Below, one piece after another: positions 34,830 to 47,300 of a stretch of DNA of 64,000 nucleotides. Position 1 is the stretch's first letter. Every line of letters begins with the position of its first letter. The notes under the pieces were generated by a model. The model worked only from the letters and a program-made list of their open reading frames with translations. It was not told the origin of the DNA and did not search any database. Origin of the DNA: Hepsetus odoe (lineage: Eukaryota; Chordata; Actinopteri; Characiformes; Hepsetidae); NCBI GenBank assembly GCA_017165825.1, contig CM029384.1, forward strand, positions 8,612,102 to 8,676,101, read 5' to 3'. A program made the translations under genes and the position numbers.

Positions 34830-37045
34830 GGGGTGGGGTGTGATGGGACGGGTCGGGGTGGGGGTGCAGGGGTGATGGCATTCATTGGTACAGTTGCTAG
34901 AAAAGGGTGGGTATTGTTGAGAGTGGAGGGGACAGGCACAGTATTGTGCCATTGCTACAGCAGGACCACAGATGGAGGTCCTGGATCCTGCAGGCAACAG
35001 CAATACAGCAGGTCAATAAAAGCCACTCACACACAGCACATGTAAACAAGCTGAGAAACATCTGCACTGCAAAAATGCGCACTCGAGTTGGTGAAACTTG
35101 GGGTTTGCGCCAACAAGACGATGGCGGATGGAGCAAAAACACGAAATCAACCACTGACTCTTTTCTCTGCACTGCTCAGATTCGGACATCCTGCTGATCC
35201 TACGAGACGGGCAGCTTAGGTTACAGCCTGATGCAGCGAGAAAACGTGGCGAAGAGCGTCTCCTTCGAATCCCCTGTTCCACCTTAAACAGTGCAGCAGC
35301 CGCGTTCTATGGCACGGCGAAACTAGATGCCACAGCAGCGCCATTTAAGGTGGAACGGCGAATTCGAGAAAATAAATACTGTGCTTTAGAAAACAGCATC
35401 AAAATCGGGTCGCAGATGAAATAATTTCGCCGAAAAGTCATACGAGGCGTCGTAGCTACGTCAGCTTGAGCACAGCGTGGTACCTATGACTCATGGAAAG
35501 CACTGGTTCATAAACGGAGGGGGATTACAGGTGCGGACACGAGTAAAATCACATATTCTGCTTAATCGGAGCCTGATGGGTGATGCTGCATGTGTGCAGC
35601 TCGCTAACAGGCTAGTCCTTCCCATTGTGTCCTCTCCATCAGTCCGGCAGGGCTGGTGGATCAGCTAACAGGTTGCAGATCTCAAACACAATCTGCGTTT
35701 TAGACACGCAGGAGCACAGCTCCAGGCATGCTGGGGGTGAGCCGTTTTCTATTGGAAACAATACAAACAAAGAAAACGCGTGCAGTCCAGTCTGACAAAC
35801 AGAGGCCTCCGAAAAAAATGCCCAGCATGCAGTGTGAAATACCACCGATCCGGATTTCCCTCTACACATCGCTGGGTTAAACTACAGCCCGAGGGCCTGG
35901 TATCGGAGGCAGGGCGGTGTTGCAGAGGACAGAGGGGAGAGGCGGACATTTACATGGGAGCGGAGCGGCGTCCTCTCAGGCCCTCGAGTCCCGTCACAGC
36001 CGTGCGGAGAGCGGATGGCGAGGTCCAGGAGGCGTCCGAAAGACCGTCCACATGGTTTTGGTTTCGGACAGATATCAGCTCGTGGTCGGCTGAGGGAAAG
36101 ACAACACACACACACAAAAACTCAAGATAGAGTGAGCGACGAGACAACGTGACTGTTCCTCGCAGGGGAGAGAGAGAGGGGGAGAGAGAGCGAGGAGAGG
36201 ATCTGGCAACCCGCCGCCTCCACACAGCCTCCCAAAACAAACAAAAGCGAGCTAACCCTGCTAGCCAAACTGTCACGGTCAGCGACTCCCACCCGGAGGC
36301 ATTTTACAATAATATTAAAAAACGGCAACAGGCCGGCAGAAAAACACAGCTGAGGTGTTTCGATTTTTATATTTGGCAGCAGATTGAATAAATACCCAGC
36401 CAAGTTGGTAGCATTAGCTAACGAGGCGGAGATTTAGATTTTTGCTGACGACCGTTACCCAGTGACCTCGAATCTTCTGGAAAATGAAGCAAAGCATCCG
36501 GATAAAGTTATCCAGCCTCTCTTTACAACAATACTCCATCATTTCAGCAATAGCAATTTAATAGTAGGGCAGCCAGGCATTAGGAATGAGAAGTGCCGCC
36601 CTGTTTGGGGTTTTAAATAGGTTAAATGCAATAATACGCGCTAATAAGATTTATTTTCCACTCCAGCCACTGGGTCGGGGGTGAAGCGCGGAGTGTGGGG
36701 CCATTTGACTGGGAAACGTTTGCAAATAAAGGCAAATAACATGCTGCTCATGCAGACAAGGTGAATCTGGAGGCGAGCGAGCTTCTGGGGATAAAAACAC
36801 CTGCAAATACATCATTTTGTTGTGGAAAATGGAGAAGAAGGTAGCAACATATCCCACGCCCCCCAGCTATTGTTATCATGGCAGAGAGCTGACATGACTC
36901 AGAGCAGGGCTGGTAACAGCTTCGAGAAATGAGTTTAAAAGTCAGGACAGCCTTGCCAGGAACAGACACTGGGATTTGGGTCAGTTAAATAAGTTTGGAT
37001 TTCTGCTTGGTGCTGAATATGGCAAATAAAAGGAGAAACGCTTAC
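34830..37045. other. GC-rich tlcd3b 5' intron, no gene seen
   Basis: CpG-rich DNA between the likely non-coding first exon and the first coding exon. Several overlapping open frames on both strands (35.7-36.4 kb) reflect base composition and have no recognisable similarity. It includes the fold-back element at 35.3 kb and clusters of GCTAGC/TTAGC words at 36.25-36.43 kb. Confidence 0.45.
35266..35366. repeat. 101-base fold-back element in the tlcd3b 5' region
   Basis: Two 23-base arms (35266-35288 and 35344-35366) are reverse complements with three or four mismatches. Both contain GTTCCACCTTAAA or its complement, and the loop is 55 bases. Part of the arm and loop (CCTTAAACAGTGCAGC) resembles the element at 19822-19870. 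Confidence 0.65.
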
Positions 37046-37270
37046 CTGCCAACACGTTGATCACACCTCTGTGGACATTTTTGACGCATTAACTCTCCAC
37101 AGCCTCCTTTTTTAAAATGAGCAGACGAGCTTCATTTCACTTTTAAATCTGCGCCGCGATTACAGACGGGCACTCAGCAATTGGCCGAGAGACGCGGACG
37201 TTACCGCCTTTCGCGTCACTTATTGGTTTATGTTTTGATTGACGAGATTCTCACCCAATGGGAAGTCAAA
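37046..37270 (-). promoter_or_regulatory. Predicted tlcd3b non-coding first exon and promoter
   Basis: On the minus strand GTGTTGGCAG|GTAAGC at 37046 is a strong 5' splice site that could join the acceptor at 33761. Upstream lie CCAAT boxes (complement of ATTGGCC near 37180 and of TTATTGG near 37222) in CpG-rich DNA. The transcription start is not defined. Confidence 0.45.
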
Positions 37271-37409
37271 ACAAAGTGACCTGACGGTACAAGCGCTTGT
37301 TAACTATTTGTTGCTTGCAAATAGTAAAGTATTAGCTGTCAAGAGTAAAAAGGGAAGAGTTGCTTGATCCTCATTCAGTATCAGCAATGCTGGGAGACTA
37401 TATTTAATC

Positions 37410-38590
37410 TTCTTCTTTTGGCTACTCCCGTTGAGGGGCCGCCACAGCAGATCATTCATTTCTTCCTGCCCTCTGCATCTTCCTCCTTCAAACTGACCAC
37501 CTGCCTTTCCAATATCAGCACGTCCATAAAGCTGCTTTTTGGTCGTCTTCTCCTCTTTCCTGGCAGCTCCATCTTCAACATCCTTCTCCCAATATAATCC
37601 TCATCCCTCCTCTGGACATGTCCAAACCAACGCAACCTTGCTTCTCTAACTTTGTTTCCAGAATGTTTAACCTGAGCTCATCTTCGTCAGACCCAACAAA
37701 AATCACAGCATCTTTAATTCTGACACCTCCAGCTCTGCCCCTGTCTTTTCATCAGTGCTACCATCTCCAACTCGTACAACCTCTTCCACACTCGCCCTTA
37801 CTCTGAACTGTTAATCGCAAAAGATTTTAATTCCTCCACCTTTTTCACTTCTTTGACCTATTAACTTTCGTTCCTCTCATCTCCACCTCTTCAGGGTCTC
37901 CTCAAGCTGCTCCCTACTCTCAGTATAGATCAGAATATTATCAGCAAATATCATTGTCCGCGGTGACACATTCCTAACCTTGTCTGTCAACCTGTCCATT
38001 GCTATTGTAAATAAAAATGGGCTCAGCGCTGATCCTTGATGTAATCCAACTTCTACCTTATATGCATCCATCACTCCTACTGCAGATCTCACCACTGTCA
38101 CACTGCCCTCATACATATCCTGAACTACTCTCACATACTTCTCTGTAACACCAGACTTCCTCATACAAAACCACAACTCCTCTCTAGGCACCCTGTCATA
38201 TGCTTTCTCCAAGTCCACAAAGGCACAATGCAACTCCTTCTGATCTTCTCTGTACTTCTCCATCAACACCCTCAGAGCAAACATTGCACCTGTGATGCTC
38301 TTTCTTGGCACTAAACCATACTGCTGTTCACTAATCATCACCTCCTTTCTTAACCTCGCTTCCACGACTCTTTCTCATAACTTCCTGATGTGGCTGATCA
38401 ACTTTATCCCTCTATAGTTACTACAGCTCTGTGCATCACCCTTATTCTTGAAAATCGGTACCAGTACACTTCACCTCCACTCCTCAGGCATCCTCTCACT
38501 TTCCAAGATTGTGTTAAACAGTCAGAAACTCAACAGCCATCTCTCCTAAACACCTCCATACTTCCACCCGATCATCTAGATCAACAGCCT
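37410..38590 (-). pseudogene. RTE-like LINE relic (reverse transcriptase fragment)
   Basis: A minus-strand open stretch at 38365-37877 encodes RT motifs: HCAFVDLEKAYDRVPREEL, GLHQGSALSPFLF and FADNILIYTESREQLEE. The catalytic FADD box reads FADN and there is a stop just upstream, so it is dead. Further left come fragments of the C-terminal part (KVREARLRWFGHVQRR-like) separated by deletions. The 3' end (complement of GGCTACTCCCGTTGAGGGGC) is near 37425. It is the same family as the small insertion at 18.2 kb. Confidence 0.85.
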
Positions 38591-38619
38591 ACAGACTGTA
38601 CTTAATATATAATGAAATT

Positions 38620-40870
38620 ACACTGGGTGTGTCTTTTGCAATATAGGGATGCATTGCAATGAAAGTGTGACGACAGAGACCCCTCCTAAAGAATTGGGAA
38701 ATCAAGGCCAAACCATTTGTTTTTGCAATGCATTGAAGAAGGATAAACATAGGATGAGAAATTAGATTTTCAGCTTTTACTTTCTGGTGTTTATATGTAT
38801 ATATGTGAAAATACATAGACTATAGCACATTTAGTCTCATACACTTTTTGATTTCAAACACAATTCTCTTCAGTGGACAGCAAAAAAACAAACTAGTCTT
38901 GCTCTTTCAGTACTTTGGGATGCTGCTGTAAAACCTGTTCATAAAGATTAATATTCATAAAACGTGGAATAATATAACACCTAAATGCAGTCGGTGCAAC
39001 CAAGCTTTGCCTAGATTATTATAGTTTCTTAAATCATTATATATATGTGTGTGTGTGTGTGTGTATAAAATATGTCACACAAAGATGTTACACATTTATT
39101 CAAATTATACATATATTAAAATATTGACATCAAACCATTATTATATACATTATTTGTATACACTTCATGAAAATCCCTGAGTAATTACATAGGTATACAT
39201 CTTTTCAGGCATTCAGTAACCTTTTTTTTTTAGTAATGCTTTCATCCAGTACATCAAAACAATCCTGCTGCTTACAAGGTTAGTTTTGCATTAAATAAAT
39301 ACACCACCAGGCTTGCTTAGTTTCAGTTCCAGATTTGGTTTTGTAGGTTCCCCAATTAATCACTAAAGAGAATAATGGACATAATAGAACAGTAATTTTA
39401 ACAGTCCCTACTACAAAATATTTTCATGAGCGTAATGTTTACATTGTTTATAAAACCCAAATATGATTCTGCATTTTATTTTTCATAAATGCAGGTGTAA
39501 AAATGGTGAAATGCTTTCTTCTGAATTGTTCATAGTCGTGTGGATAGGAACCAGAGAATTGAAGAGCTTTATGCCTTTAAAAGTCCCTTCCAAGTTATTG
39601 CATTTAATGGCTGTAGTAGTGTTGGTTGGTTTTGGTTGGTATGGCCTGAAACCTACCTGTAATTCTTTTTAAAAACTTGCATGCAGGGCAGCATGAACAG
39701 TGTATAATCTGTGTTGCACATTAGGTCATACTGGGTTACGTTTTGTGAAAAAGATGGAAAATGCAATGAAGATATTACATAAGCATGACCTATTTAGACT
39801 AAATTTATTAGTATTAAATATTAATTCCCATAAAAAATGTAACAGTGGTGCCGCCATTGAAAAGTTCGCTGTATGACCAGGAGATCGCAAGCTTGATCAC
39901 CTGTGGTGGCTGGTGTCTGGCACTCACCTCACTCTATGGGAGGGCAGGGTGGCTTTTTGTTCCTCCACTCCTGATCTCTACATTGGGGACAAGTAGAACA
40001 GTCCAAATTTGTGAACTAAGGTGTTGCCTGGCTTTAGTAGTTAATGAGTTCATTAGCAGATCACAGTAGAAGCGATTTCCTGACTGACAGGCCTCTATTA
40101 AAACAATGAAATAATCATGCAGGACTCGTGATGAAAAATACTCCAAAGACCTTAAACACAATCAGCGAGAAAGGATCTTTAAATTGGAGGCTGCTGATGT
40201 GCAGTTGATGGTGTTAACAACAGTCCATGGTAGCTTTAGTACAAGTAGCGAACGTAGTTCCAATATGGTCTCTCATTCAGCAGTTCAACATAATCCAGAT
40301 CCACTCGTATCTAAATGTCTAACAATTCAACTCCTCAGTGAAGTGTTGGGCTGTGCACAAAGCTTGTATAATTTCCAGAGAAACTATACAAGCCTATAGA
40401 ATTGAGCTGCAGAACAGGGGAAGTGTGGATGTTGGAGCTCCATCCAACCCTTTAGAGTGTGATGTTTGTGATCCACTCATCCAAAATCAATATTGGACTT
40501 CTACTTATGGTGTTGTTGATGCATGCAAGCAAAGCCTCACATTAAATATTCCAACATGTAGTGTAATGCCTTACCTGAAAACCTGATACAGTTACTGCAG
40601 TAAAACAGGGTGAGAGGGTCACACTTTGTGAATTCTCCTTCAGCAATCAGTGGTGTAATTAGTTTTTTCAATTGATCTCATGTTTGTTATTGCAGTTAAA
40701 TGTTCATGCTACCTCAGTCATTAGTGCTTTTGTAATACCAGGTTAAAATGGATGACCATTGACTCCTATCTGAATCCTCTCAGCCAAATAACCCCCCTCC
40801 CCAAAGTCTGATGAACCCTTTTGAATCTAAAAACAGAGAACAGTAACTTTTGACCATTCAGCTGACGAGG
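38620..40870. other. Intergenic region between the LINE relic and nlk1, no gene seen
   Basis: AT-rich DNA with a (TG)n run at 39048-39064. A weak SINE-like patch at about 39843-39960 (GACCAGGAGATCGCAAGC) may be a decayed tRNA-derived repeat. Short open frames at 40.2-40.6 kb are unconvincing. Confidence 0.4.
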
Positions 40871-40874
40871 CACG

Positions 40875-43009
40875 ATGTCTCCAGTGTCTTTTTATTGACT
40901 TTTTCACCCTCAGCCATCCTTTTTTTCTTAAAAATTTCAAGTATTTGCTGGGAACACAAAAGTCCAGGAAAAATCATTTAAATGCATTGACAAAAGAAAT
41001 AAATAAAACAAAAACAAATACCATCTTTTAAAACAAGTTCTCAATATTACCATAGTCATAATAATCATTAACACAATATATCAAGTATTCTGCTTCATCA
41101 TTAAATGTCTAAAGTTCTATGGTCTCATGACTAATGCAAATCTCACCAATAATTGAAATTTCTTCACTCTGTAATTGGCAGTCAGTACAAGAAAACCAGA
41201 CCCAGACGTTTCTCTTCATGTCACTACACTGCTAGATCTTCTACCAACACAACAGCAAAGTGGTCAAACAACATAACCTTAAGAAATTAAAAAAAGAGGA
41301 ACAAAATTCTAAAATTGGTCACAACACATTGACAAACATAGAAGGAATATTTTCCTATGATCAAATTAAATAACGTTTTTGTAAAAACCAAACTCCTGAA
41401 GTACTGCAACTGCAAATCCCAAAGCAAATTTACACATGCGGATCCATTAGAGGGACATTCTTGAGGAACAGTCCACTAGTGCGCTGTGCAATTGTGTAAG
41501 TATTGCCACTCTGTGGTGGCCAACATGCACTGCAGTCTCAAGCTTCTTCAGAGTCTTTTCACAAACAGCACCACGAATCGGCCGCAGAGGCCCGGCCCGG
41601 ACAAGGGTCCCTGTGTTTTACAGTCTAGTCTGTGATATGAAACCTGAGCTCAAGACTATGTAGGTTTAGAACTGAAGTGAAAACAACAATCAAATGAACA
41701 GCAGCATTTTCCTCCAAAGACCATCAGTCACACTACACCCCCCTCGAGAGAGAGAGAGAGAGAGAGAGAAAAAGAGAGAGAGAGAGAGCGCGAGAGCACG
41801 AGAGAGAGAGATTTAGGGGTAGTGCTTCAGTGGTGTGGCTCTGCAGATTTAGATATTAGCACAGACCCCTGTACAGTACATGGTTATAGTTGGGTTTAGT
41901 CTAGACACGCTCACAATCAGTGCACAGTGGATCTACTGAGGTAATGAGAATGTGAACAGCACAACACTGCTTAACACTCCACTCGTGAAAAATGCAAACA
42001 AACAAGTATCCAGGTCTTTTCTGAGCAAACTTGATTCTTAAGGAAGCCACACACACACCCACCCACCCATACACACACACACACACACACACACACATGC
42101 CTCTCCCTCAATAAAAAAAAAAAAAAGCCTGTTTTAGACTGACAAATTGGCAAATTAATGACAATTAACAATTACATTAAATAAAAAAGGACATAACATT
42201 TTTGAAAGTGGGGAAAAAAGAGGCCTGCGCCTAACTACAGTTCCTTACACAAATAATGCTATAGGGGACTCATCCAAAAAACACCTATGCTTAAAAGGTG
42301 TGGTTTTAGGATGCTTTCTCAATTACAGTACTCTAATAGCATCCTAAACTAATGATTAGCTGGCAAAGTCTGGTGAAAAACTCTGGGATAAAAGCAACTA
42401 CAGTGCAGGAAAGCATAAAAAGATGGACTATCTCTAATGGGAAATCATGTCAAGTTCTTGATGCTTAGACTAAAAGAAAAGTAAAGAGGGAGAGTGAGAG
42501 GAACCTGAACTACTTTCCCAAGAACAGTTAAGAACCTCTGTGGAACACAGTAACAAATACTTTCACACAGAATGAAAGAACAGTGAGGAGTTTCTGAATG
42601 GCAGTTAAAGCCCACAAAACACTAAAACCTTCAACACCCCAGATATTGGTATTGCACAACATTAAGGGACTTTTTTTCCAACACAAACCTGTGTCTGTGT
42701 CATCAGAACTCTTTCTGTGTTCGATCCATGAAATGATTCTCTTTACAGACTTACTATATTCATACTCCTCAACCTCAGTCAGTATAAAAGTGTTCTCAGC
42801 AGCAGATTTCAATAATCACTTGGAAATATTGTCTTCAGAACCGGGTACTGTATTTTTTTTTTTTTCGGATGATGTAAGAATGTTTTCCTTCTGTCAACCT
42901 CACCACATCTTCAAATGCTTCAGACTCATTTCATCCAACCAGAACCAAATGTCAGTCTCAAGCACATGCTCCTATGGTGATGTACTCCTTTTATAACAAG
43001 AATCTTTTT
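40875..43009 (-). other. Probable nlk1 3' UTR
   Basis: From the stop at 43012-43010 to a minus-strand AATAAA at 40896-40891 there is no other gene. The interval includes GA-rich (41743-41810) and CA (42071-42097) microsatellites. A shorter 3' UTR cannot be excluded. Confidence 0.4.
41743..41810 (+). repeat. (GA)n microsatellite
   Basis: Interrupted GA repeats in the presumed nlk1 3' UTR. Confidence 0.9.
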
Positions 43010-44352
43010 TCATCTCTCCTCTTTACGAGATACTTTTGAGGAATGCCAAGCAGTGGATCTGAGAGACAAAGAGAAAGAGAATAAACAGACATGCTTCAAG
43101 TGTAATGTCAAACAACCTTACGATAGATTGAAAATGTTCACAACGGGAAGGAAAAAGTTTTTTTTAAATAAAAATAAATAAATTAATTAAAAAAGGTATG
43201 CAGTGTGCTATACCTCTCCCAAATGAATGTGTTCAGAGAGCATTTTTAAAGGTCTATTCAAAATTGATATAAAATTATAAAGGGCATCAAATGTTAAAGG
43301 GCGCAACTGAATGTTTTCAACATAACCAGCAGATGAAGTAGGTCTACACTATCGCCATCAATGTCCTAGTTGCGTTCTTCCCTTCCTCACCTGATAAAAG
43401 TTTTGAAGGCCGCACTCTGAGGGTTAATGCACAAAGGTACTCTTTTGCCTTGCTGGTGCTCTGTGATGAAACGATGGATGAGCTCTGAGACAAAAATAGA
43501 GGAAAAAGATAAATAAATAAACACAAAATATCGGAAATACTGCCACAAGCCAATGGCACCTCTTTCACCAACTCACTGTTGATGTCAACCTATTTTTATA
43601 CTATATTCATTACAGTATATTGAACATAGTATGAAAATATATAATCAACAAATTTTCCTCAGCTTTAAAAAAACTAAACAAAAGTTTTTGTTTCAGCAGA
43701 ATAGTATTAGCAGAAAATAGCAGTCATTTTCTGAGTATCAATAGCAGCAGTGTAAGAGTGTGATTCTTCATGTGCTATGCTCCTGGGAATTCTCCTGGGA
43801 ATTCTCCTGCAGTTTTACTGTAGCCCTAATCACATCCACCTGCTCCTGAACGCTTGCTTTACTGAATCAGATTAGTTAAATTAAGAATTTGTTTATAAAA
43901 AAATCAACTGCAGTTGAAGGGCTTACTTATTATATGAGAAAAAGCATTAATGGCTTTTGATGTTGTATCACTGCACACCACTGAAGCATTTTGGAAAAGC
44001 AATGTTTAAATATGTTGTGGAAAACTTTTTGCTAGAACTATGAGTATTTTTGGGACAAGTGTGTTAAGATTAAAGAAAACACAAAAAAAAAAGACCAGTC
44101 ACCTTTGCCCTGCCAAACAGAGAGCATGCTCTCTTCGTAGCTGTGGCTGAACGGCCGCTCAGCGGGTGGTTCGAAGTCTCGGGTATAAACCCTGCCACTG
44201 GGAACTGAGTAACAGCATTGACACATGCAAGTATGGTATCTCAAACGGCCCTCGTCCAGGTATGGGTGCGAGAGAGCATCGCTTCCCGAAATCCGCTTTG
44301 CCTGTGTGAAGAAAGCCACTTTTACATCAAGCTATTATGATGCACAGCATAG

Positions 44353-44391
<39 letters not shown>

Positions 44392-47300
44392 TCAGCCTAA
44401 AAGAACTACTTAAAAAAAAAATTGGTACTGATACTGATGACTAATGACTATTTTGCCATAAAACTTTATGACTCACAATTGCCACTGATACAGAAACTAC
44501 TGATAATGAGCGTGCATTTGTTGGTTTACTCACAGGATCAAAGACTAGCATGCGGCACAGAAGATGAACAGCCTCGTGAGTAGCTGCGTCTGACAGCATG
44601 TACAGAACAGAAAGTGATGGCTACAAGAGAGAAGAACAGACAGGGAGGTAGACAAATTAACAAATTACACGACGTGCACAATTATTAGGCAAGTGAACAT
44701 TTTGGCCATGTCATCGTTTTTATTCACATATTCTAACTCCAAGCTGTACAAACCTAAATGCTAATTGGATTTAAGCACATCAGGTGAGGTGTATTATTTG
44801 TGTAATGACGGAGGTTGTAGCCTAAGGAGATCAACACCCTTTATCAAGGTGTGCAGAATTATGAGGCAGATTCTTTTCCTCCTCAGGCTAAATGCCCCCC
44901 CCCCCCAAAAAAAAAAACCCTGACTTTTAAAGTCAAAAACTGTAAAAGGTCTTTCAGAAATACACAGCACTGCTGAAATGGCCAAGATATCAATTCTGTG
45001 ATCAAGCCACATCAAATGTTTTGCTGCAAATAGTCAACAGGGTTGCAAGAAATTTGTTGAGAGAGAAAAGAAAAAAAAAAAAAACCATCAAAGATTTGAG
45101 ATTAATCAAACGTGAAGCTACCAGGAACCCATCCTCCAGCAGTGTTCTATTCCAGAAGTGAAACTACCTAGAGTGTCCAGAAGTACAAGGTGTTCAGTGC
45201 TCAGAGACGTGGTCAAGGTAAGGAAGACTGAAACCCAACCACCGCTGAACAAGCCACAAATTGAAACATCAACACTGGGCCAAGAAAGACAGATCTCAAG
45301 ACAGATTTTAATCTTAATCTCAAGACAGAAGTTTAATACACTGATGAGAGTGACTCTTGATGGACCAAATTCCTGGGACTGGCTGGATTACTTCCAATCA
45401 GACACCAGCAAGGTGGAGGTGGGGTGCTGGTATGGGCTCATATTATTAAAAACGAGCTGGCTAGATTCGGGTTGAAGATGGACTCAAAATCAACTGCTGT
45501 CACTCCACTGCAGGGCTAGCCAATAAAGGCCTTAAAGATAAAACAATAATGACTTGGTCTCTTTCTTCACCTGACCTAAACTCTATTGAGAACTTGTGGA
45601 CCTTCTTAAAGAAGAGATTTATGGGGAAGGAAAAAAATTCCACCTCTCTGAACACTGTTTGGGAGGCTGTGCTGCTGCACAAAGTTGATGGTCAACATAT
45701 CAAGAAACTGACCGACTCCACGAATGGTAGGATTATGAGTGTTACTGAAAAGAAGGATGTCTCTGTGATTTATTTTTTACATTTTTAGTTGTTTATTTAT
45801 TAGTCTCACTTTAACACAAGTGAGATGGGAAATCTTTATTTTAATAATGAAATTATAAAGTAATAATTCTGCACACTAATAGTTGCCTAATGGTGGATAC
45901 ATTTTCCAGTGAGAATGTTCACACTCACGTTTCCTTTGTACAACATTTAGATTTCAGGGTTTTAACATTTTGGATCAACTGAGAGCTCCGTTTGTTCCAT
46001 ATTAAAATTAATCCTCTAAATACTCACTTGCCTAATAGTTGTGCACACAGTGTAATTTTGCTAAACAAATGCAAATGCATGAAGTTACTGAGGTGTTTAG
46101 TCCACCCCACCATCACTCAGCAAAAGAGTGAATTACTTTATCTGCAAAACCACTTCAATATCCCGTAATCATGCAGCAATAACACATTTTTGCATTCAAT
46201 TATAGTGCAGCAAGTCATTTTTGGCATACCATTAGACACATTTCTCCAAACTAGACTCATCTCTCAAATGACCAAACTACAAGAGCTATTTTAAGTAGGT
46301 GAACCTTTCACATGATTCATCACACTGCCTTTCAGTAGCCATGAATCCTGTCCCAACATCAGCGTGTACATTTAACCTTTTCTGAAACCCTTCTAAATGT
46401 TTAGTTGAGCTGCACCCCATCCCCAATTGTTCTCAAAGCCCAGAACATAAAGTGCTCGAAAAAAGTATGTGAAACTTCAACAATGGCCCAAGCAAATCTT
46501 TGAACCTACTCTGTAAACCAGTATGTTTGGATTTTAATTACGTTTCTTTACAGCAATTATGAAAATTAACTTCATAAACTAAACTGACATGCGTTTTACT
46601 CCAGGGCTTTAGATTAGTTTCAGGGGGCCAGATGTGAAACTATACAGCTGAGAAAATTACACAGCAACAATAACCGAAATCCCTTTAAAGCCACAGCCCC
46701 ATAGTTCTCTAGTCTTTGCTCTTTTAACATCCCGTGTAAATAAATAACATCTGCAAAACAAGCAAACGTTAGCCAAAGAAAATTGTAGTCCCTGTAGTCC
46801 AAACATGCAGGCTACAGACTTACTACAGTACAATTTAGGAAACCTTTATGCTGTGCTTACCTACATTACATGCATGGACTTGCTGTATGAAAAATGTTGA
46901 GCAGACCATAACCCTGAGGTTTACCATCATGAGGTGTCATACTGATTTAGAAATTCCATGCTTAGGTTGCTCCAATTCTAGCAAGTCTATGTACCCATCA
47001 ACATTAATTTGAGAATTTGACATGGCAAACCCTACATGAGATCAGGTCTGGCTTTGCTAAATTAGGGATATGAAACCGCAGTAGTAAAAGACTTGTGATG
47101 AACTGTACATCGACTTGTGACTCGCAGAGACTAGCCACGGCATGTGACAGTTTTAAATCATTTGAGCCGGCAGCTGTTGCAGCATTTGCATATGTGATGA
47201 CATTTACTGGAAGGATATAAATGTGGATTTGATGTAAAAATAACCATAAATAACTATGAATTGTATTTACACTGCTGTTGGTGAAGCTTCTAGGCAATGA

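Noticed and set aside
37364..37806. Plus-strand frames rich in Ser and Leu
   Set aside because: Complement of the RTE-like LINE relic; the real signal is the minus-strand reverse transcriptase.
42598..42996. 132-codon plus-strand frame downstream of nlk1
   Set aside because: Lies antisense in the presumed nlk1 3' UTR and shows no recognisable domain.
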